DNA of 64,000 nt from Zopfochytrium polystomum (GCA_025765615.1 JAIVFJ010000095.1:124001-188000), one strand, 5' to 3'. Positions 27,794-40,138 are shown, numbered from the stretch's first letter. Translations and numbers: made by a program. Notes: a model not told the origin generated them from the sequence alone.

Positions 27794-28165
27794 CCGGGTT
27801 GTTGGGCGTGTAGGGGGGAGAGGGAGATGGGGGACAAATCTAGGGTGCTCGAATGGGGATAATTTTTTCTCTTTGCCTTTCAATTTTTTCCCTCTCTATT
27901 TCTCTTTCTCTGTGTGTGGCAATCGTTGTTGCAGCTGTTGCAGTTGTATTTCCCTTCGCTCGTTTACTTCGCACCAGCACGTGCTCGGTCAGCCCGTCGT
28001 TTAGTCGTCGAGTTTTCCTCAGCCCTTGTCTTCTTGTGTGTGTGGACGTGTTTGTGCAAGGCCGGCGTCGCGGTTGACGACGTCTCTCTTTCTTCAAATA
28101 GAAACCAACCAAAAAAGAGGGCGAAGAGATGGACGGGAGGGAGGCCGCAGAGGCGGGGTGTACAA
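27794..28165. other. Intergenic, no gene seen
   Basis: 3' flank of the TTC7-like gene, T-rich (for example 27858-27910), grading into the decayed Tc1-type element. No coding signal. Confidence 0.6.
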
Positions 28166-29200
28166 CGCTGTCTCAGTTGTTTGCAGTTGCCAGAGGACCG
28201 GCAATTTCAGCAGCGTGCGGCAGACCTGGCAGTGGTGCCTCTGCAAAGCGCCTAGACATTTTGCTTCTTGCTGGCTGTTCATAAATACCCGGTGGCATTT
28301 CGCGACTATTGCTCGTCGGGCGGCTGTTGTCTTGCTGAAAGGTGATTCCTGCAGGGTCAATTCCCATTTCATCCCGACTGGGGATAAGACTATTTTCCAG
28401 AATTGTCACATATTGTTCCAAGACCATTATTCCCTCTACAAATGCCATTTGCAGCACTCCAGTCCAGGTCATAGCACCCCAAACCATTTGGAAACTGCTG
28501 CCAAACTTCTTGGTAGGTTGTATGTGTCGCTCTTGCAGTGGTTTTCCTGAGATTCTCCAAACTTAAGCCATGCCATCTGAGCCTTCCATGTTGATTTTAG
28601 TCTCGTCAGACCAGATGACTCTCTTAAAATCCTCAACAGCCCAGTTTTCAAATTTTCAAGCGAGGTCCAAGGGAGCTTTCTCGTGTCTGGGAGATAGATA
28701 AGGCTGGCCGTTTTTTCTTCTGAAGTCCTCTTAGACCTGCCTCCCAAAGCGCAGCGCACTGTCTCAGGTGAAACAGTGTCTCCGGTAGTTGTGTGGTGAA
28801 TTGGGCAAGATGGGTTGCTTTTTTCGCCTTGCCAGAGTTGATTTTTCTCATGGATAACTGCTTTTTAGGGGGGGGAGAGCTTGCTTGGGCGGCCTGCTGG
28901 TTTGATAGGTGCCTCTGGACGCTTGCTGTTGAGATTCGATCGAGGGTGCGACGTCCTACATCCAGTCTGGATGCAATTTTGTGACTGGAAAGACACTTGG
29001 TCGATGAGATTGAGCACACCATTTTTTTTTTTTGCAAGTGGCAGAGCTTTCATTGATTGGGAGATGACACAGGAGCAAGTGGGAGTGCTTTCAACAATGC
29101 CCCATCTTCCATTCTTTATGTATTCTCTCGTTGTGGAAAAATTGCGTGGGAAAATGGTCATGGGACGGTGAAATCGCCTGATTTGTATTTTTCCATGATG
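28166..29200 (-). pseudogene. Decayed Tc1/mariner-type transposase
   Basis: Fragments in all three minus frames, in transposase order from high to low coordinate: a helix-turn-helix region (SSHKIASRLDVGRRTLDRI, near 28930-29010), a basic linker (MRKINSGKAKKATHLAQF), a W...SDE-type region near 28600-28700, then VWGAMTWTGVLQMAFVEG, VLEQYVTILENSLIPS and FQQDNSRPTSNSREM. These match the catalytic-core blocks of Tc1-like transposases (VWGai...G, YieiL...L, FQqDNapcH). The frame is broken at several points, so it is dead. The third acidic residue region is garbled and terminal inverted repeats were not located. Confidence 0.75.
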
Positions 29201-30427
29201 CACCCACAAAATTGAGCCAATGGATTGCCGATCATTGCAAGTGCGCAGATCGTGCAATTGCAATGATAAACAAATGAAAACTTGTGTACATCTTCTTCCT
29301 ATACAGGGCTGTTGGCCCTGCAAACCTCACAGGCATAACTTTATTATTGCAGCTGTACTTGCATTCGCCAGCCCAACCTTGAAAACATTGGCCCAATATT
29401 GTGAGCCACTGTGTATATCGCACATTACAAACAACTATTGAGCATATGATAAGAGCACAAAGAAAAGACAGCAATATTTTTGGGGAGAACTACCTTTCGG
29501 CAGGTTTCAAGCCAAAACCTTCAAGCCATCCATAAGCAACATGGTATTTAGCTCCACGAATTTTTTGGGATGTTCCAACAAGCTTTGCACCATCTCTCAC
29601 CAATCTCTTTCAATAATCAACCCATCGCAGAACCTTTATGAACAACCAAAGTTTTTCTTCGAAACTCGCGAGTTCTCCACCTGCTACCATGATGTAATGC
29701 CTCATAAAAGGGTATGAGATCACAGGGGTTTTCCTAATCTTTTCATTGGTGATTTTTAATTATTTTTTCAATTAGTAATTTATCCTGTTTTTCCTGTTTT
29801 TCCTGTTTTTTCTTTTATTTCTTCCTTGTTGTCTCTGTCTGTGTCTTTCCTTTCTTGTGTGGCTGAGAGTGACTGTCTTCTTATCTGCACCAATCATTTC
29901 TTGCCAGCCCTCTCCCTTCGGTTTGTGAGACTATACTCACTCCTTTGACCTGGGATCTAGGCCCTAGAGTGAGGGAAAGCAAATAATAGGCTAAAACTAA
30001 CTTTATTGGGCTGTTGTCTAGGGCGTGTTTCAACCCTACTACTTGCCTAGTCCACGATGTATCCCCACAGATCTGTCTAACAGGGGTCTCAAACACAAAG
30101 AATGAACATTCAGAGGGACAATCCTCTGAAGGATTGGTGCCAGAGCACCGATTACTCACGTGGCTGTGGGCTGATGCGAGGGGAAATGGAAGGGCACTCC
30201 TGAGGGTGCAACACAACTGCAGAATAAAGAGAGAGAAGAGGGAAATGGGGGTTTTATCTCAGGAATCTAATCTCAAATACAACAGGAGCGGTTAATAGCG
30301 ACAGGACGGACAGGGTGCGACCTAGCGCCCCTTGTCGTCGCCAGCAACAGGGGGGGAGAGAGAGAAGGGAGTCGACTATGTAGGGTCAGAAGGTCGCCAG
30401 CAGGGAACTCACACGTGGAAACACCTG
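29201..30427. other. AT-richer repeat-type region, no gene recognised
   Basis: Base composition drops relative to the genes to the left. Includes the low-complexity tttttcctgttttt string near 29780-29810. Short open frames (such as 30014-30295 +) have no recognisable domain. Confidence 0.5.
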
Positions 30428-30735
30428 TGTTATGAATCACCCTCTGGAAACCTCTGGAACCTTCTAGAGCATTCCTTCATGGAACCTTGTGGAACCTTCT
30501 GGAACCTTCTTTGCTTTCCTGACTTGTCTTGTTGTCATTGGTATCATTGGTATCATTGTATTACTAATTGCTCTTTCTGGAACTTTCTTTGAGTCTTGAC
30601 AAGGAAGACTCTCAAAAGGTATAAAAGGGGGATGGGGGACCTGTCCCATCCCTCAAGTGAATTATTGTTTCCAATACAATCATCACTCCTCTCAGTTCCT
30701 TGTCTGCCTTGTCCTGTCCTGCCCTGTTCCTGACA
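30428..30735 (+). repeat. Ty3-family LTR (copy A, 308 bp, one HSE unit)
   Basis: Begins TGTTATGAATC and ends CCTGACA, as do the LTRs of the full element at 48565. It carries one copy of the GGAAC/CTTCT block and a TATAAAAGG box. It shares three private variants (agagcattcc, ctttgagtc, ggaagactctc) with the inverted copy at 31575-31882 and differs from it by about one base, so the two are sister LTRs of one insertion. Preceded by ACCTG. Confidence 0.9.
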
Positions 30736-31574
30736 TGCAAGGATCGGGACCCCTATTATTATTCCTGGTTCTTTAGTTTCCAAGGCATTATCAAAGTGTA
30801 TTTGCAGCTAACCTGTCTTTATTATTGCGCCTGCTTTTACTACTTTTGTCTTAACAGTTTCTGTTGCAGCAGGGTTTTCTCAACATATTTCTTTTTTGGT
30901 GACTAACAGAGACTGCCCAATTGCGGAGGGATGGGGTGCCTGACATGCCAAGCCCACCTAATTTATTATCTATTTTCGGCACTTGTACATACACGCATAG
31001 GGTTGGGGGGACTTAGAGCATTTGTAGTGGATGCTCCAAGTCAGGTGGTTGACTTGTCAATTTTCTCTCTCTCTGTTTTTGGGCCATTTCTCTTTTTCCT
31101 TTTTTCTTCAATCTGATTTCTGTCCTTTGGTACCAATACAGAGTCCCTTCAAATCCATCTGGCTTGCGACAGTGAGGGTAGTGAGAGGTGGTACGCACCC
31201 AGGTGAGTACATGGTCCCTTTGGGGGCTCCTCTTAAGGGGCCGTGGGTGGGGAATACAGCTGGCCCCACCACCAACTGTGTGACGCTGCTGGCTCTGCGT
31301 TGGATGAGGATCACAGGCACTCACCTGCCATGACAACGGTGGTGGTGGTGGCGACGACGACAGCGTTGTCGTCCCCAACCTTCCTGTCCCTGCGAGGGTG
31401 TTGGTGGCTGTGCTCGGTGCAGCCCCCGACACCTGAGAGTTCGATCTATGAGTGCCTGCCTTGGTCCTATTGCTGTGAGAGTGAGATGTGTGAGTACGAG
31501 TGCGATGCGATAAAGCCTGTTGGTCAAGTGATCGTGCCAACGCAGCCTGGCGGGGTGTGTGTACGATTGCAGGT
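30736..31574. other. Segment between inverted sister LTRs, no gene recognised
   Basis: 839 bp with no retroelement internal domain (no gag or pol similarity). It ends gattgcaggt, the reverse complement of the expected right-hand target-site flank (acctgcaatc), suggesting that it is inverted host DNA. Confidence 0.5.
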
Positions 31575-31882
31575 TGTCAGGAACAGGGCAGGACAGGACA
31601 AGGCAGACAAGGAACTGAGAGGAGTGATGATTGTATTGGAAACAATAATTCACTTGAGGGATGGGACAGGTCCCCCATCCCCCTTTTATACCTTTTGAGA
31701 GTCTTCCTTGTCAAGACTCAAAGAAAGTTCCAGAAAGAGCAATTAGTAATACAATGATACCAATGATACCAATGACAACAAGACAAGTCAGGAAAACAAA
31801 GAAGGTTCCAGAAGGTTCCACAAGGTTCCATGAAGGAATGCTCTAGAAGGTTCCAGAGGTTTCCAGAGGGTGATTCATAACA
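31575..31882 (-). repeat. Ty3-family LTR (copy B, 308 bp, inverted)
   Basis: Reverse complement of copy A at 30428-30735, about one base different. Its outgoing flank on the minus strand is ACCTG, identical to the five bases before copy A. Confidence 0.9.
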
Positions 31883-33033
31883 ATCACCATCTATTAATCA
31901 TTCTATTGGCTAAATCAAAAAAAGCAACCATCCTATTTATTATGGGGGGAACATACCTGTGCAACCATTACAACTTCAAATTTATAAACAAGAACATTCT
32001 TATGATATGTTTATCGTCATTTTACAATTCAGCTTTATTATATTTAGTCAATATTTTGTCAATATTTTTTGAAATATTGACAAACTAAACGATAAAAACT
32101 TTAAAATGGAAATGATTATTATATTTTATCGAGGCATTAAATTTGTCAATATGGCAATATTCTTTTTTAGTACTTTTGTAATATTTTTTACCTTTCTCCC
32201 TATTACTACTTCCTTATTCTTAATAAAGGTATTTTTCACAATATTGACAATATTGACAAATTAAGAGACGATAAATGCACCTATCACTGATTAAAAACTC
32301 TAATTTCTGGTCTACTAAAAATAAATAGCTGAATTTGATCATGTGTTCACACAAATCTTTGTAGTATCCTGGACGACTTCTCCATAGATCTATGTCTATG
32401 AAGATGTCGTTTAAAAACTTTCCTGGACTCTCATAATGCAGTACATATGCATATTCCCTCATCTTTTTGCAAACAACTCCAGTTGATTCAATCCTTCTTA
32501 AATGTTCCACTTGTGCACGTTCTTGTACATAGCTTGTAAGCATTTGATAGACTGTTTTCTTTGGCTCCTGTCGGTCTTGTGTTTGTCTTTATACAAAACT
32601 GTTACAAGGACCATCACTTGCAAAATGCTGCAAGTCATCCTTGCACAAGGTGCCCCTGTGCACCACAGTGTCAGGTCAAAGCTCCTGCTCACTGCTTACC
32701 TCAAAAGACCCAAAACTAACACCACCTGAACCTCTCCCAACTCTGTGCTTCCCAGGCACTGTGACTCAGAGATGTCTCCCAGGCGGTGCCACTGCCTCCC
32801 AATTCAAAGGGGACAGCTGGGCAACTCTCAGCAGTTAAGCAAGTTGGAAACAGCGCACCCACACATGAAAAAACAAGCACATTGACTGTCCGTCTCAATC
32901 CCCAACAGCAGCAAGCGCACCTTAGCAACACCAGGTCAGGAACCACTGACATCACAGTCATTGATCCGCAACATTGACACCACTCACACAACACATCACT
33001 CGTGACATAATTGCCAGCAACCACAACACTTGA
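31883..33033. other. AT-rich intergenic DNA
   Basis: 31883-32330 is strongly AT-rich with repeated aatattgacaa motifs. A 107-codon minus-strand open frame at 32220-32543 matches nothing I recognise. 32600-33030 is non-coding. Confidence 0.5.
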
Positions 33034-33446
33034 TGTAAACAGTCTACTCTGAGTGAGTGAGTGGAAGGAGTGAATGAAGTGGAGATGTGTGTTTGTGGGT
33101 GGTCCTTCTCCCCAACTTGGAGAGAAAGAGAAAAAACTCTGTTATGAATAATTGATACATTATGATGATATGCACGCTGCAATAGTTGCTAGGCAAGCGT
33201 GACCGGCACAGGGTAAAAACCTCTCCTATATTATCTGCTTGAGCAGAGGAGGAGGAAAACTGTTTACACCAGGTTTCCGTTCCACTTAATACTTGGAGTA
33301 TTTGTCAACAGCACAAGCCAGCACTGAGGTCTGCATTGGTGGTGGCTCGCTCTCCCATGGCCATTGTGAGAATGATAACTGACAGTCACAATAGGTTTGG
33401 GTCCGTCTTGTGCCTCTTGCTGCTAACCAGTCAGTTCCGCCTAACA
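33034..33446 (-). repeat. Solo LTR of the copia family (413 bp) with perfect target duplication
   Basis: Same sequence as the LTRs of the copia element at 44059-44471 and 55196-55606; on the element strand it begins TGTTAGGCGG and ends GTTTACA. It is flanked by CTTGA at 33029-33033 and 33447-33451, a perfect 5-bp target-site duplication, so it is a solo LTR left by LTR-LTR recombination. Confidence 0.9.
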
Positions 33447-33451
33447 CTTGA

Positions 33452-34317
33452 GTCATCCACCCTCTGCAGCTCAAAAGACTTTTCCACAAGGTTACGCACT
33501 CCAGAAGCGTACTCCAACATCTGTTGGTTGTGGTCCTGACTGTGCGCGTTCATTGGAGGCATGCTGGAGCCAAGTGGCATTCTTTCTTCTCTAAGAGCAA
33601 TTAGGCCACCAGATGGGCTAATAAAGGGGTGGTGTGAAGGGTGATGCAATGGGCAATGTAACAAAACTTTATAGAAAATTTTACACCACCTCGCTTGCTC
33701 CCCACCCTCCCCACTAGTCAGTGCATCTATTCCTTGCCGTTTCTGCCTTCTTTTTTGGACATCCCCAAGTTGAATCAAACATGTATCAGCAGGAGCAGAT
33801 GGAAAATGAGCTTTGTCAAGGATACACTGCATTTTGGCCACAGGACATGCCGTGCCAAATTTGGATGAATTTGGCCAGACTTAACCACCTGGTGGCACAC
33901 AATCCAGTGGAAATTTTTGCTTTAGCCCAGATGGTGGACACTGGCCATGCTCCAAGAAAGAATTCCTTTGCCTGGAACCTTCTGCTATGGCTACTTTCAT
34001 GATTGAATTGGAACAATTGCTGTGTAAAACGCAGTTGTATGCCTTGTAGGTCCACTTGGACTATAGCTTCTGTCTAAATTGACCATGGAGATCTCACACA
34101 ACCAGAGGGCTGCTTACAACAATCAACAAAATCAAAAAGAGCACCATCAGGAGACAGATTCTGTCTCTTTTGCGCAGGAAAACTGGGGATCACAATAGCT
34201 CACACTTATTTCAACTTGTGACTAGGCTTGGGATACAAAAGCGTGCATACTCTGCTGCAAGCCCTGTACCTTGAATTCAATTCATGGCTAAGGACAGGAG
34301 ATCAGTACCCTTGACTT
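33452..34317. other. Intergenic, no gene seen
   Basis: No domain, RNA gene or repeat recognised between two copia-type LTRs. Confidence 0.5.
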
Positions 34318-34722
34318 GCGCCTCACTGAAGTAGGCGGACATGTGTGTTTTGTGTGTTTCTGGGTGTATTCCTGCTCCTGAGCTTGAAGAGGTTGAAAAT
34401 CCCTAGTATGAATAACTGAGACAGGGTTATAATGATGCCTTGCACACTGCAATATCGCTGGGTGAGGGTGACTGGTGTGGCCCCCTGGGGGAAACACCTC
34501 TCCTAAAATTATCTCTTGGCAGAGGAGGAGAACAAGTGGTTTCACTGGCTTTCCTTTCCACTTTACTCAGAAATATTTATCAACAGCACGAGCCAGCGCC
34601 TGGGTCTGCACCAGCAATGGCTCTCTCTCAGCAGGGGGTATTGTGTAGAGTGATAACTGACGGTCACACTGGGATCAGGTCTGTCTTGTACCTCTTGCTA
34701 CTAGCTCCACCTAACTTTAAGA
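34318..34722 (-). repeat. Diverged copia-type LTR
   Basis: Follows the copia LTR along its whole length with many substitutions: a tgaataactgag block, a ctgcaat...gctgggtgaggg block, aacacctctcctaaaattatc, and gataactgacggtcacac...ggtctgtcttg. An older member or subfamily, ending about 140 bp upstream of tRNA-Ser. Confidence 0.7.
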
Positions 34723-34861
34723 CTGTGGTTGGATGTCTCAGGATGCTTGGCTTCTGTTTGGCTGTCTCATGACACAGCAGTTCACTCCAGGTGAGGGCTT
34801 TCTGCCAACAGTTGCGCAGCATAGAGCGATAATACAGTTACAGTGCTCTGCTGTCCCTGTG

Positions 34862-34943
34862 GACAACGTGGCCGAGCGGTTAAGACGACAGACTCGAAAT
34901 CTGTTACTCTTTGGGTGCGCAGGTTCGAGTCCTGCCGTTGTCG
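34862..34943 (+). tRNA. tRNA-Ser (CGA)
   Basis: Acceptor GACAACG pairs with CGTTGTC, discriminator G. Anticodon stem ACAGA/TCTGT encloses loop CTCGAAA (anticodon CGA). A long variable arm and the T arm GCAGG-TTCGAGT-CCTGC mark it as class II serine. One C-A mismatch in the D stem. No run of four T appears within about 60 bp downstream. Confidence 0.9.
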
Positions 34944-37234
34944 TTGGAGGGCATTTAAAACAGTGCAAGAGTGGTCTGGCTGTTACCTCCATTGCCATTA
35001 GGGGTCCTGAATTTTGCCACAGGTGCATGGTCGTCCTCCAATAATTGGAGGCTGCTGGAAGTAACTAAGGATTGAAATTGATATCCTGATACCCAAGAAA
35101 TATTGCATAGATCACATCACAAAAATCCTTATGTGAAAAAACTGCAGAGACTCTCCCAGGTGACAATGGCAATACTCTGATATTTATTGGCATCAAGTCT
35201 ACTTTCATTTGTTCTGGAGGAAATCAAATCTACAACCTGACATCAATATAGATAGCCAGGTAAATAGCCAGGTAAATAGCCACTGGACCAAGCCATACAA
35301 CACCAATATGGGTCCAAATGTCACTATATTGTATTGATTTAGATCCTTAGAAATGACCGCAATACAACCAGCAAACAAAACCTGTGGTTTGCCAGTTGCT
35401 GGCTGCCAGTGTGAGGATCCGCATTGCGGCAGTGGCGTTTGGTGCCTGCTAGGGTTGTAGACGCAGCCCAACAGCTTTGGGTGGCCTATGACATTTCTAA
35501 TCTCATGGGTCAGTAGTTAGCTGGGGTTTTACAAGCGCTCCCTGAGATAATTATTGACAATTACCAACATAGTAGGCCCACCACCATGAAAATTCTAATT
35601 TTAAACTTTCCCATAATTTATCCTGCATAACAGCAAACCTTTGTCCTGTCCTCTGCATCATAAAAGAGCTCCTTGTGTTCTTTATGCTGACTGGGCCACA
35701 GCATAGAGGACACACCCCTTTTCTTTCCTGTTTACTTTTTGTTGCTTTAGTTGATGTCGCTCCCTTTTACCATTCTTCAATCCCTTTTATTTCTGTGCAA
35801 TGACGTGAGGCCTCCCAGAGCTTCAAATTTCATCCATCGTCAATTTTGAGGAAAACTCTTCAAAATTTGAGAGAGGTGTGGCTGAATGTGTGGCTGTCGC
35901 CTTACAAATTGTTCGTTTCTTTCCTTTTCTCCTTTTTTTAATTCTTTTGTGTTGTTTCATTTTCTTGCTTTCCTTCTTTCTTTCTTATTGTCTTTTCTTT
36001 TTCTCCTTGACTGCTATAAACACTGCCACCCCTTCCACTATCCCTTTCTCTTTATCTATGTTCTATCTTACTTTCCTCAATAAAACTCTCTCTCTCAGGG
36101 CCATCATATTGTTCTTTGTTTGTTGAGGTGGTTCTCCCTGGCCAGTGCGTTGTTGACCAAGGAGGGAGAAGCTGAGTCCTCTTAGGCCAGAGCCACCAGA
36201 TCAAGCTGAAGAGGCAAGAACAACATTTCGCTTGGGCCAGTGTGTGAAGACCAAGCCTTGTGTGATGGCTGGTTCTGGGACAGCACTGGGACAAAAACAG
36301 GAAAAGCCAGACTTTATCTAGGCCAGGTTTCAGGTGGTATCTCAAGGATTCCTCAACAGCTTGAAACCTTACCCGTGTGTACGCAAGCCTGGACTTGGCA
36401 CAGACACAAACTTCTTGGTATGTTTCACCTCTCGATAGCAGCCTCAATGTACAACCAAATAACAGCTTTGTTGTGTAGCTGCTTGGATTGCACTTGAACT
36501 CCCTCTGCTGCCACCCTCAGCGCTTTACCCATACCTGCAGATTGCTGATGAGCAGCAGCTGGCTCCTGGTCCATCCTGAAGTAAGGGCTCAGCGGTTTGA
36601 CCAAACTGGTGCTTCATCCGACTGGTTTAAGGCCAGCACAGTGCTTAAAACAATGTAAAATTTCACCCAGTGGCATATATTGCTTGAAAGTTTCGTGTGC
36701 TTTGCTTTCACTGGAATATTTCAGGGCAGAACACTGCAAGTCAGAACTCTGGTTAAGCAAACCGCCGAGCCTTATCCTGAAGCAACTCTGGGTATCAGCA
36801 AGACACTGTGCCAGACGCTGTGCCTGTGCAAGCACCATGGAGGTGCCTGCCCATACAGCTACACGTAAGCCCACACGCATACCTGCACCTGCGCCTACAT
36901 ATACTCCCTCGAAGGATCTGTCAACTCGATCAAGTTCTGTGACTTGACCCGCCTTGTTGACAGAGCCCACAAATGTTTGACTCTGATGACGAGAGCTTGG
37001 GCTGGCATGCCTGTGCTTCTGTTTATGGTTGACGCTACTTTGGTCCCAATGGCATCCACCCCTACCACCAGTGCTGGGTCCAGCACCTGGGAAAAACAAC
37101 TCACAGAATGCCTGGCTCTTTGGACCTTTCAGGTCCCCATTGGTCCCCTGGACCCACAAACACTGCTACGGCAATCCTGCATGGGACCAGCCAGCACTTT
37201 GGGGAACCTTTCATGCCCGAGACAGTGGGATATC
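34944..37234. other. Intergenic between tRNA genes
   Basis: 2.3 kb without a recognisable gene. A T-rich stretch (35920-36060) gives spurious hydrophobic frames. A 181-codon minus frame (36614-37159) has no recognisable domain. Confidence 0.5.
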
Positions 37235-37306
37235 GGGGGATTCCGGGGATTGAACCCGGGACCTCCTGCACCCAAAGCAGAAATCATACCACTAGACTAA
37301 ATCCCC
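37235..37306 (-). tRNA. tRNA-Pro (TGG)
   Basis: Starts GGGGATT (37306 downward), pairing with AATCCCC, discriminator C. D arm TAGTCTAGTGGTATGA, anticodon loop TTTGGGT within a CTGC/GCAG stem (anticodon TGG), T arm CCGGG-TTCAATC-CCCGG. No intron. Confidence 0.93.
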
Positions 37307-37677
37307 TGCCAGTGTTTCTGCAAAACAGAGAGTTGACGTCACGCCACCACTGACATTTCTGTCTGACTGTATGGCTCAAGTCGATACAGCATTGCTTAGC
37401 TTGTGCCCCAGGGCGCCAAAGGTCTCACTGGCACCCCCTTTAACTGTGCTGTCAGGCAGACTTGGACTTGTCATCTCTTCAGTGAAACTTTGCCACACTC
37501 AAACTTTTGCAGCAAGTCTCAGAAGTGGGCAAAGACAGCAAGATCCTCTGCAACTGCAGTATTCAAGCATGAGCTTGGCTGGAAGTATGCTTACTTAAAG
37601 CTGCTTTTGACTTGGCGCTTGCAAAACCCTAGTGCTATTGCTGCAGCTGAAGACATCCAAGCATCTCCAGCAGTCCA

Positions 37678-37750
37678 CAAGCATAGCAGGACTTGAACCT
37701 GCAATCTTTCGATCCGAAGTCGAACGCGGTAACCGTTTCGCCATATGCCC
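37678..37750 (-). tRNA. tRNA-Arg (TCG)
   Basis: Acceptor GGGCATA with TATGCTT (two G-U pairs), discriminator G. Anticodon stem TTCGA/TCGAA with loop CTTCGGA (anticodon TCG). T arm GCAGG-TTCAAGT-CCTGC. No intron. Confidence 0.88.
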
Positions 37751-38529
37751 ACACCAAACGTCTGAAATCAACTTTTGCCCCCTGCTTGTTTCCTGTTTTT
37801 TTTTTTTTTTTTGGTTGGTGTGTTCTGTCTTTTCATTTCACTCCCCTCCCCCTTACCGTTCTGCAGGTGGCTAGTGTTCAAGAGGACCAATGGCAAGGGG
37901 ATTAACAGCATGAAGGTGCAACAATCAGGATCCTGCCAATCAAACTGGACTCGAGCAAGAGACTTTGCCCACCGATGCTGTCTGTTGTAACTTGTGCTTG
38001 CTGTCAGTTTGGCATTTAGATAGCTAAAGGAAGGATAATGGTCAGTTGGAATTGCCAGGCCAAGTATCCCACCCCAGCAACCCAAGTGATTGCATTGCAA
38101 GTTTGCACTTTTTTTTTGCACAAGGAGAAACCTTGTTTCAATCAATGTAGCAAAAGTTGCACATGCTGCACAGCACAACTTTGCATGGGGTAAAGTGCCT
38201 GTCTTGGTCAGGCTTCCACAGTCCAACCCCCCACATCATGCTGGATTCGCAACCTGACTTAATTTTTTGTTTATCTCTTTTTTTTTCTGCTCTGTCTGTC
38301 AGCCAGGAACCAGACATTAGAATAAAGAAATTTGCAATCTTTTGGCTGAACAAGCCTAAAGCAAACACTCAACAGAAAGTTGAAGCTTTTTTCCAGCTTG
38401 TTCAAACAAATGCAAATTGCTGGTTTTGGCAAAGAACCCATTGGCTTGTTGGTTTGGCCACTTGGACCTTCACGTGACACCAGTCAGCCAATGAAATTTG
38501 ACAAGGCCCAACACACACAAACACCGTTC

Positions 38530-38563
38530 ACCTGTGCTGCACCACAGGTGGTGCAGCACAGGT
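38530..38563. other. Perfect 14-bp inverted repeat downstream of tRNA-Val
   Basis: Arms ACCTGTGCTGCACC and GGTGCAGCACAGGT with a 6-nt loop, starting 28 bp past the 3' end of tRNA-Val on its sense strand. Function unknown. Confidence 0.8.
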
Positions 38564-38590
38564 CATCAGGAGTTTCGCTCCCTTCCTGCA

Positions 38591-38664
38591 TGGTTTCACC
38601 GAGGTTCGAACTCGGGACCTCCTGTGTGTGAGACAGATGTGATAACCAACTACACCATGAAACC
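38591..38664 (-). tRNA. tRNA-Val (CAC)
   Basis: Acceptor GGTTTCA with TGAAACC, discriminator A. D arm GTGTAGTTGGTTATCAC, anticodon loop CTCACAC in a CTGT/ACAG stem (anticodon CAC), T arm CCGAG-TTCGAAC-CTCGG. No intron and no downstream T run. Confidence 0.94.
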
Positions 38665-40138
38665 ACATGACTGGACTTGTCAAAAATATGACAGCAATAT
38701 GCGCTTGCTTGCCAGAAATCATTTGGACATTTGTTGAAAAAGTGAATGAAATGTAGGCTGGAGTTGGCCTGGGTTGAGCCACCATGATGCATGCAGCCAC
38801 TCAGCTGCTGCCACACCACCGTTCAGTCAACCAAACCATCTCCTTCTTAAAGCAGAAAGCGGTATTGTAGGCAGTTCCTGCTTCTAATAGCAGCAACAAT
38901 ACAACAAAGGAACAGCCAGCTGCTCAGACAGGTTAAGTTTTAAAATATTGTGTTTTTGTCCCCCTGATTTTTGATCTGTGTTTTGACTTTCTGACAAATC
39001 AGCATTTCATGCAGACGGACTGTGGGTTTGGTGTGCTGATTGCGTTTTTATTTTTTTTATTTTTTATTTTTTGTTTTTTTTACAATTTGTCTGATATCTT
39101 GTGGCAAGGGCAACGACCTTTGTACAAACATTTGGAGCAAAACATTAGGCTGCAAAAACTGTGTCCACGGTCCAACATCCAGTTACATCCTTCATGGCTG
39201 ACTCAGGCTGTTTGCGTTTGTAGAGATTTTGTTGCTCTTGGTTGGGGCAAGAGACCACCCCCCAGGCCAGTGGCGGTAGCCTGTAGGTAAACAAAGGAAG
39301 GGGGTGGCCTTAAGGCTGTACCTTTTCCTCCTGAATAGGGTCTGCCACTGACTGAACCAGGTCAAATCTGAAATAAATTTGAGTTTGATTTGAATTCAAA
39401 TCAGACTTGAATCAAATGAATTCTCCAGTATAGAGTGATTTGAATTCAATTTGATTCAGGTTTTATAAGTAAAAAATCGAAATTCCATTTGATTTGGCGC
39501 AATTTGAGTGCAAAAAACAGCCATTTGTCAGATTCAAATGTCTGGGAAATACATTTTTTCTTGTCATTTGGGTCTGGAAAGCAGAATCAAATCAAATCAA
39601 ACCCAAATGGGGATCTGGTCTGTGGCAGACGCTCCTTGTAAAGTGCTTTGCAGCTGTCCATCACTGCTAGAAGTCATTGTCAGCTCTGCTGCTGGCAAGC
39701 TTGTGGCATCAGGGTGATTGTTGCCCTCATTGCAGCATATGATGGCAAAATCAGAAAGAAAAGACCACACCCGGCGCTTATGGCCCTGCTTTGGCAAGTG
39801 ATGGTTTTGGTTTCCTGAGAGTGCCCCCCTTGGCACTTTGAGGGTGCAGGAACTTTGTCATGAGCATCTTCAGGTGGTGTTTTTCCCCTTGTCTGTCTGG
39901 GGATCCAACTTCCAAGCTCTGCAGGAGACTTGCACAATGGAATGCCGACCACCAACTTTTTTTTCTCCTCCCCATTGGAAACTCTACGGTTCAAACATGC
40001 AAGTGGGTCCAACAAAACCAGAGAACTGTTGTCGATACGTTGAAATTATTACTCAAGCCTACCAATCGTGTGTGCCTTTGCTAACACCCCAGGGAGTCAG
40101 CAGCCAGGCAACAGTCCACACAAATATACAACCCTTAT
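38665..40138. other. Intergenic with gatttgaattcaaatc-type repeats
   Basis: 39360-39610 is a patch rich in AAATC/GATTT words, related to 40450-40680. A poly(T)-rich stretch lies at 39045-39085. No gene recognised. Confidence 0.5.

Noticed and set aside
25936..27883. Very long open frames on both strands (426, 467 and 545 codons) overlapping the TTC7-like gene
   Set aside because: They are Arg/Pro- or Ala-rich shadows of GC-rich Gly/Ala/Ser codons; only the 25556-27793 frame ends in a family motif.
32220..32543. 107-codon minus-strand frame in AT-rich DNA
   Set aside because: No recognisable domain and no splice or repeat context; kept only as a note in the intergenic entry.
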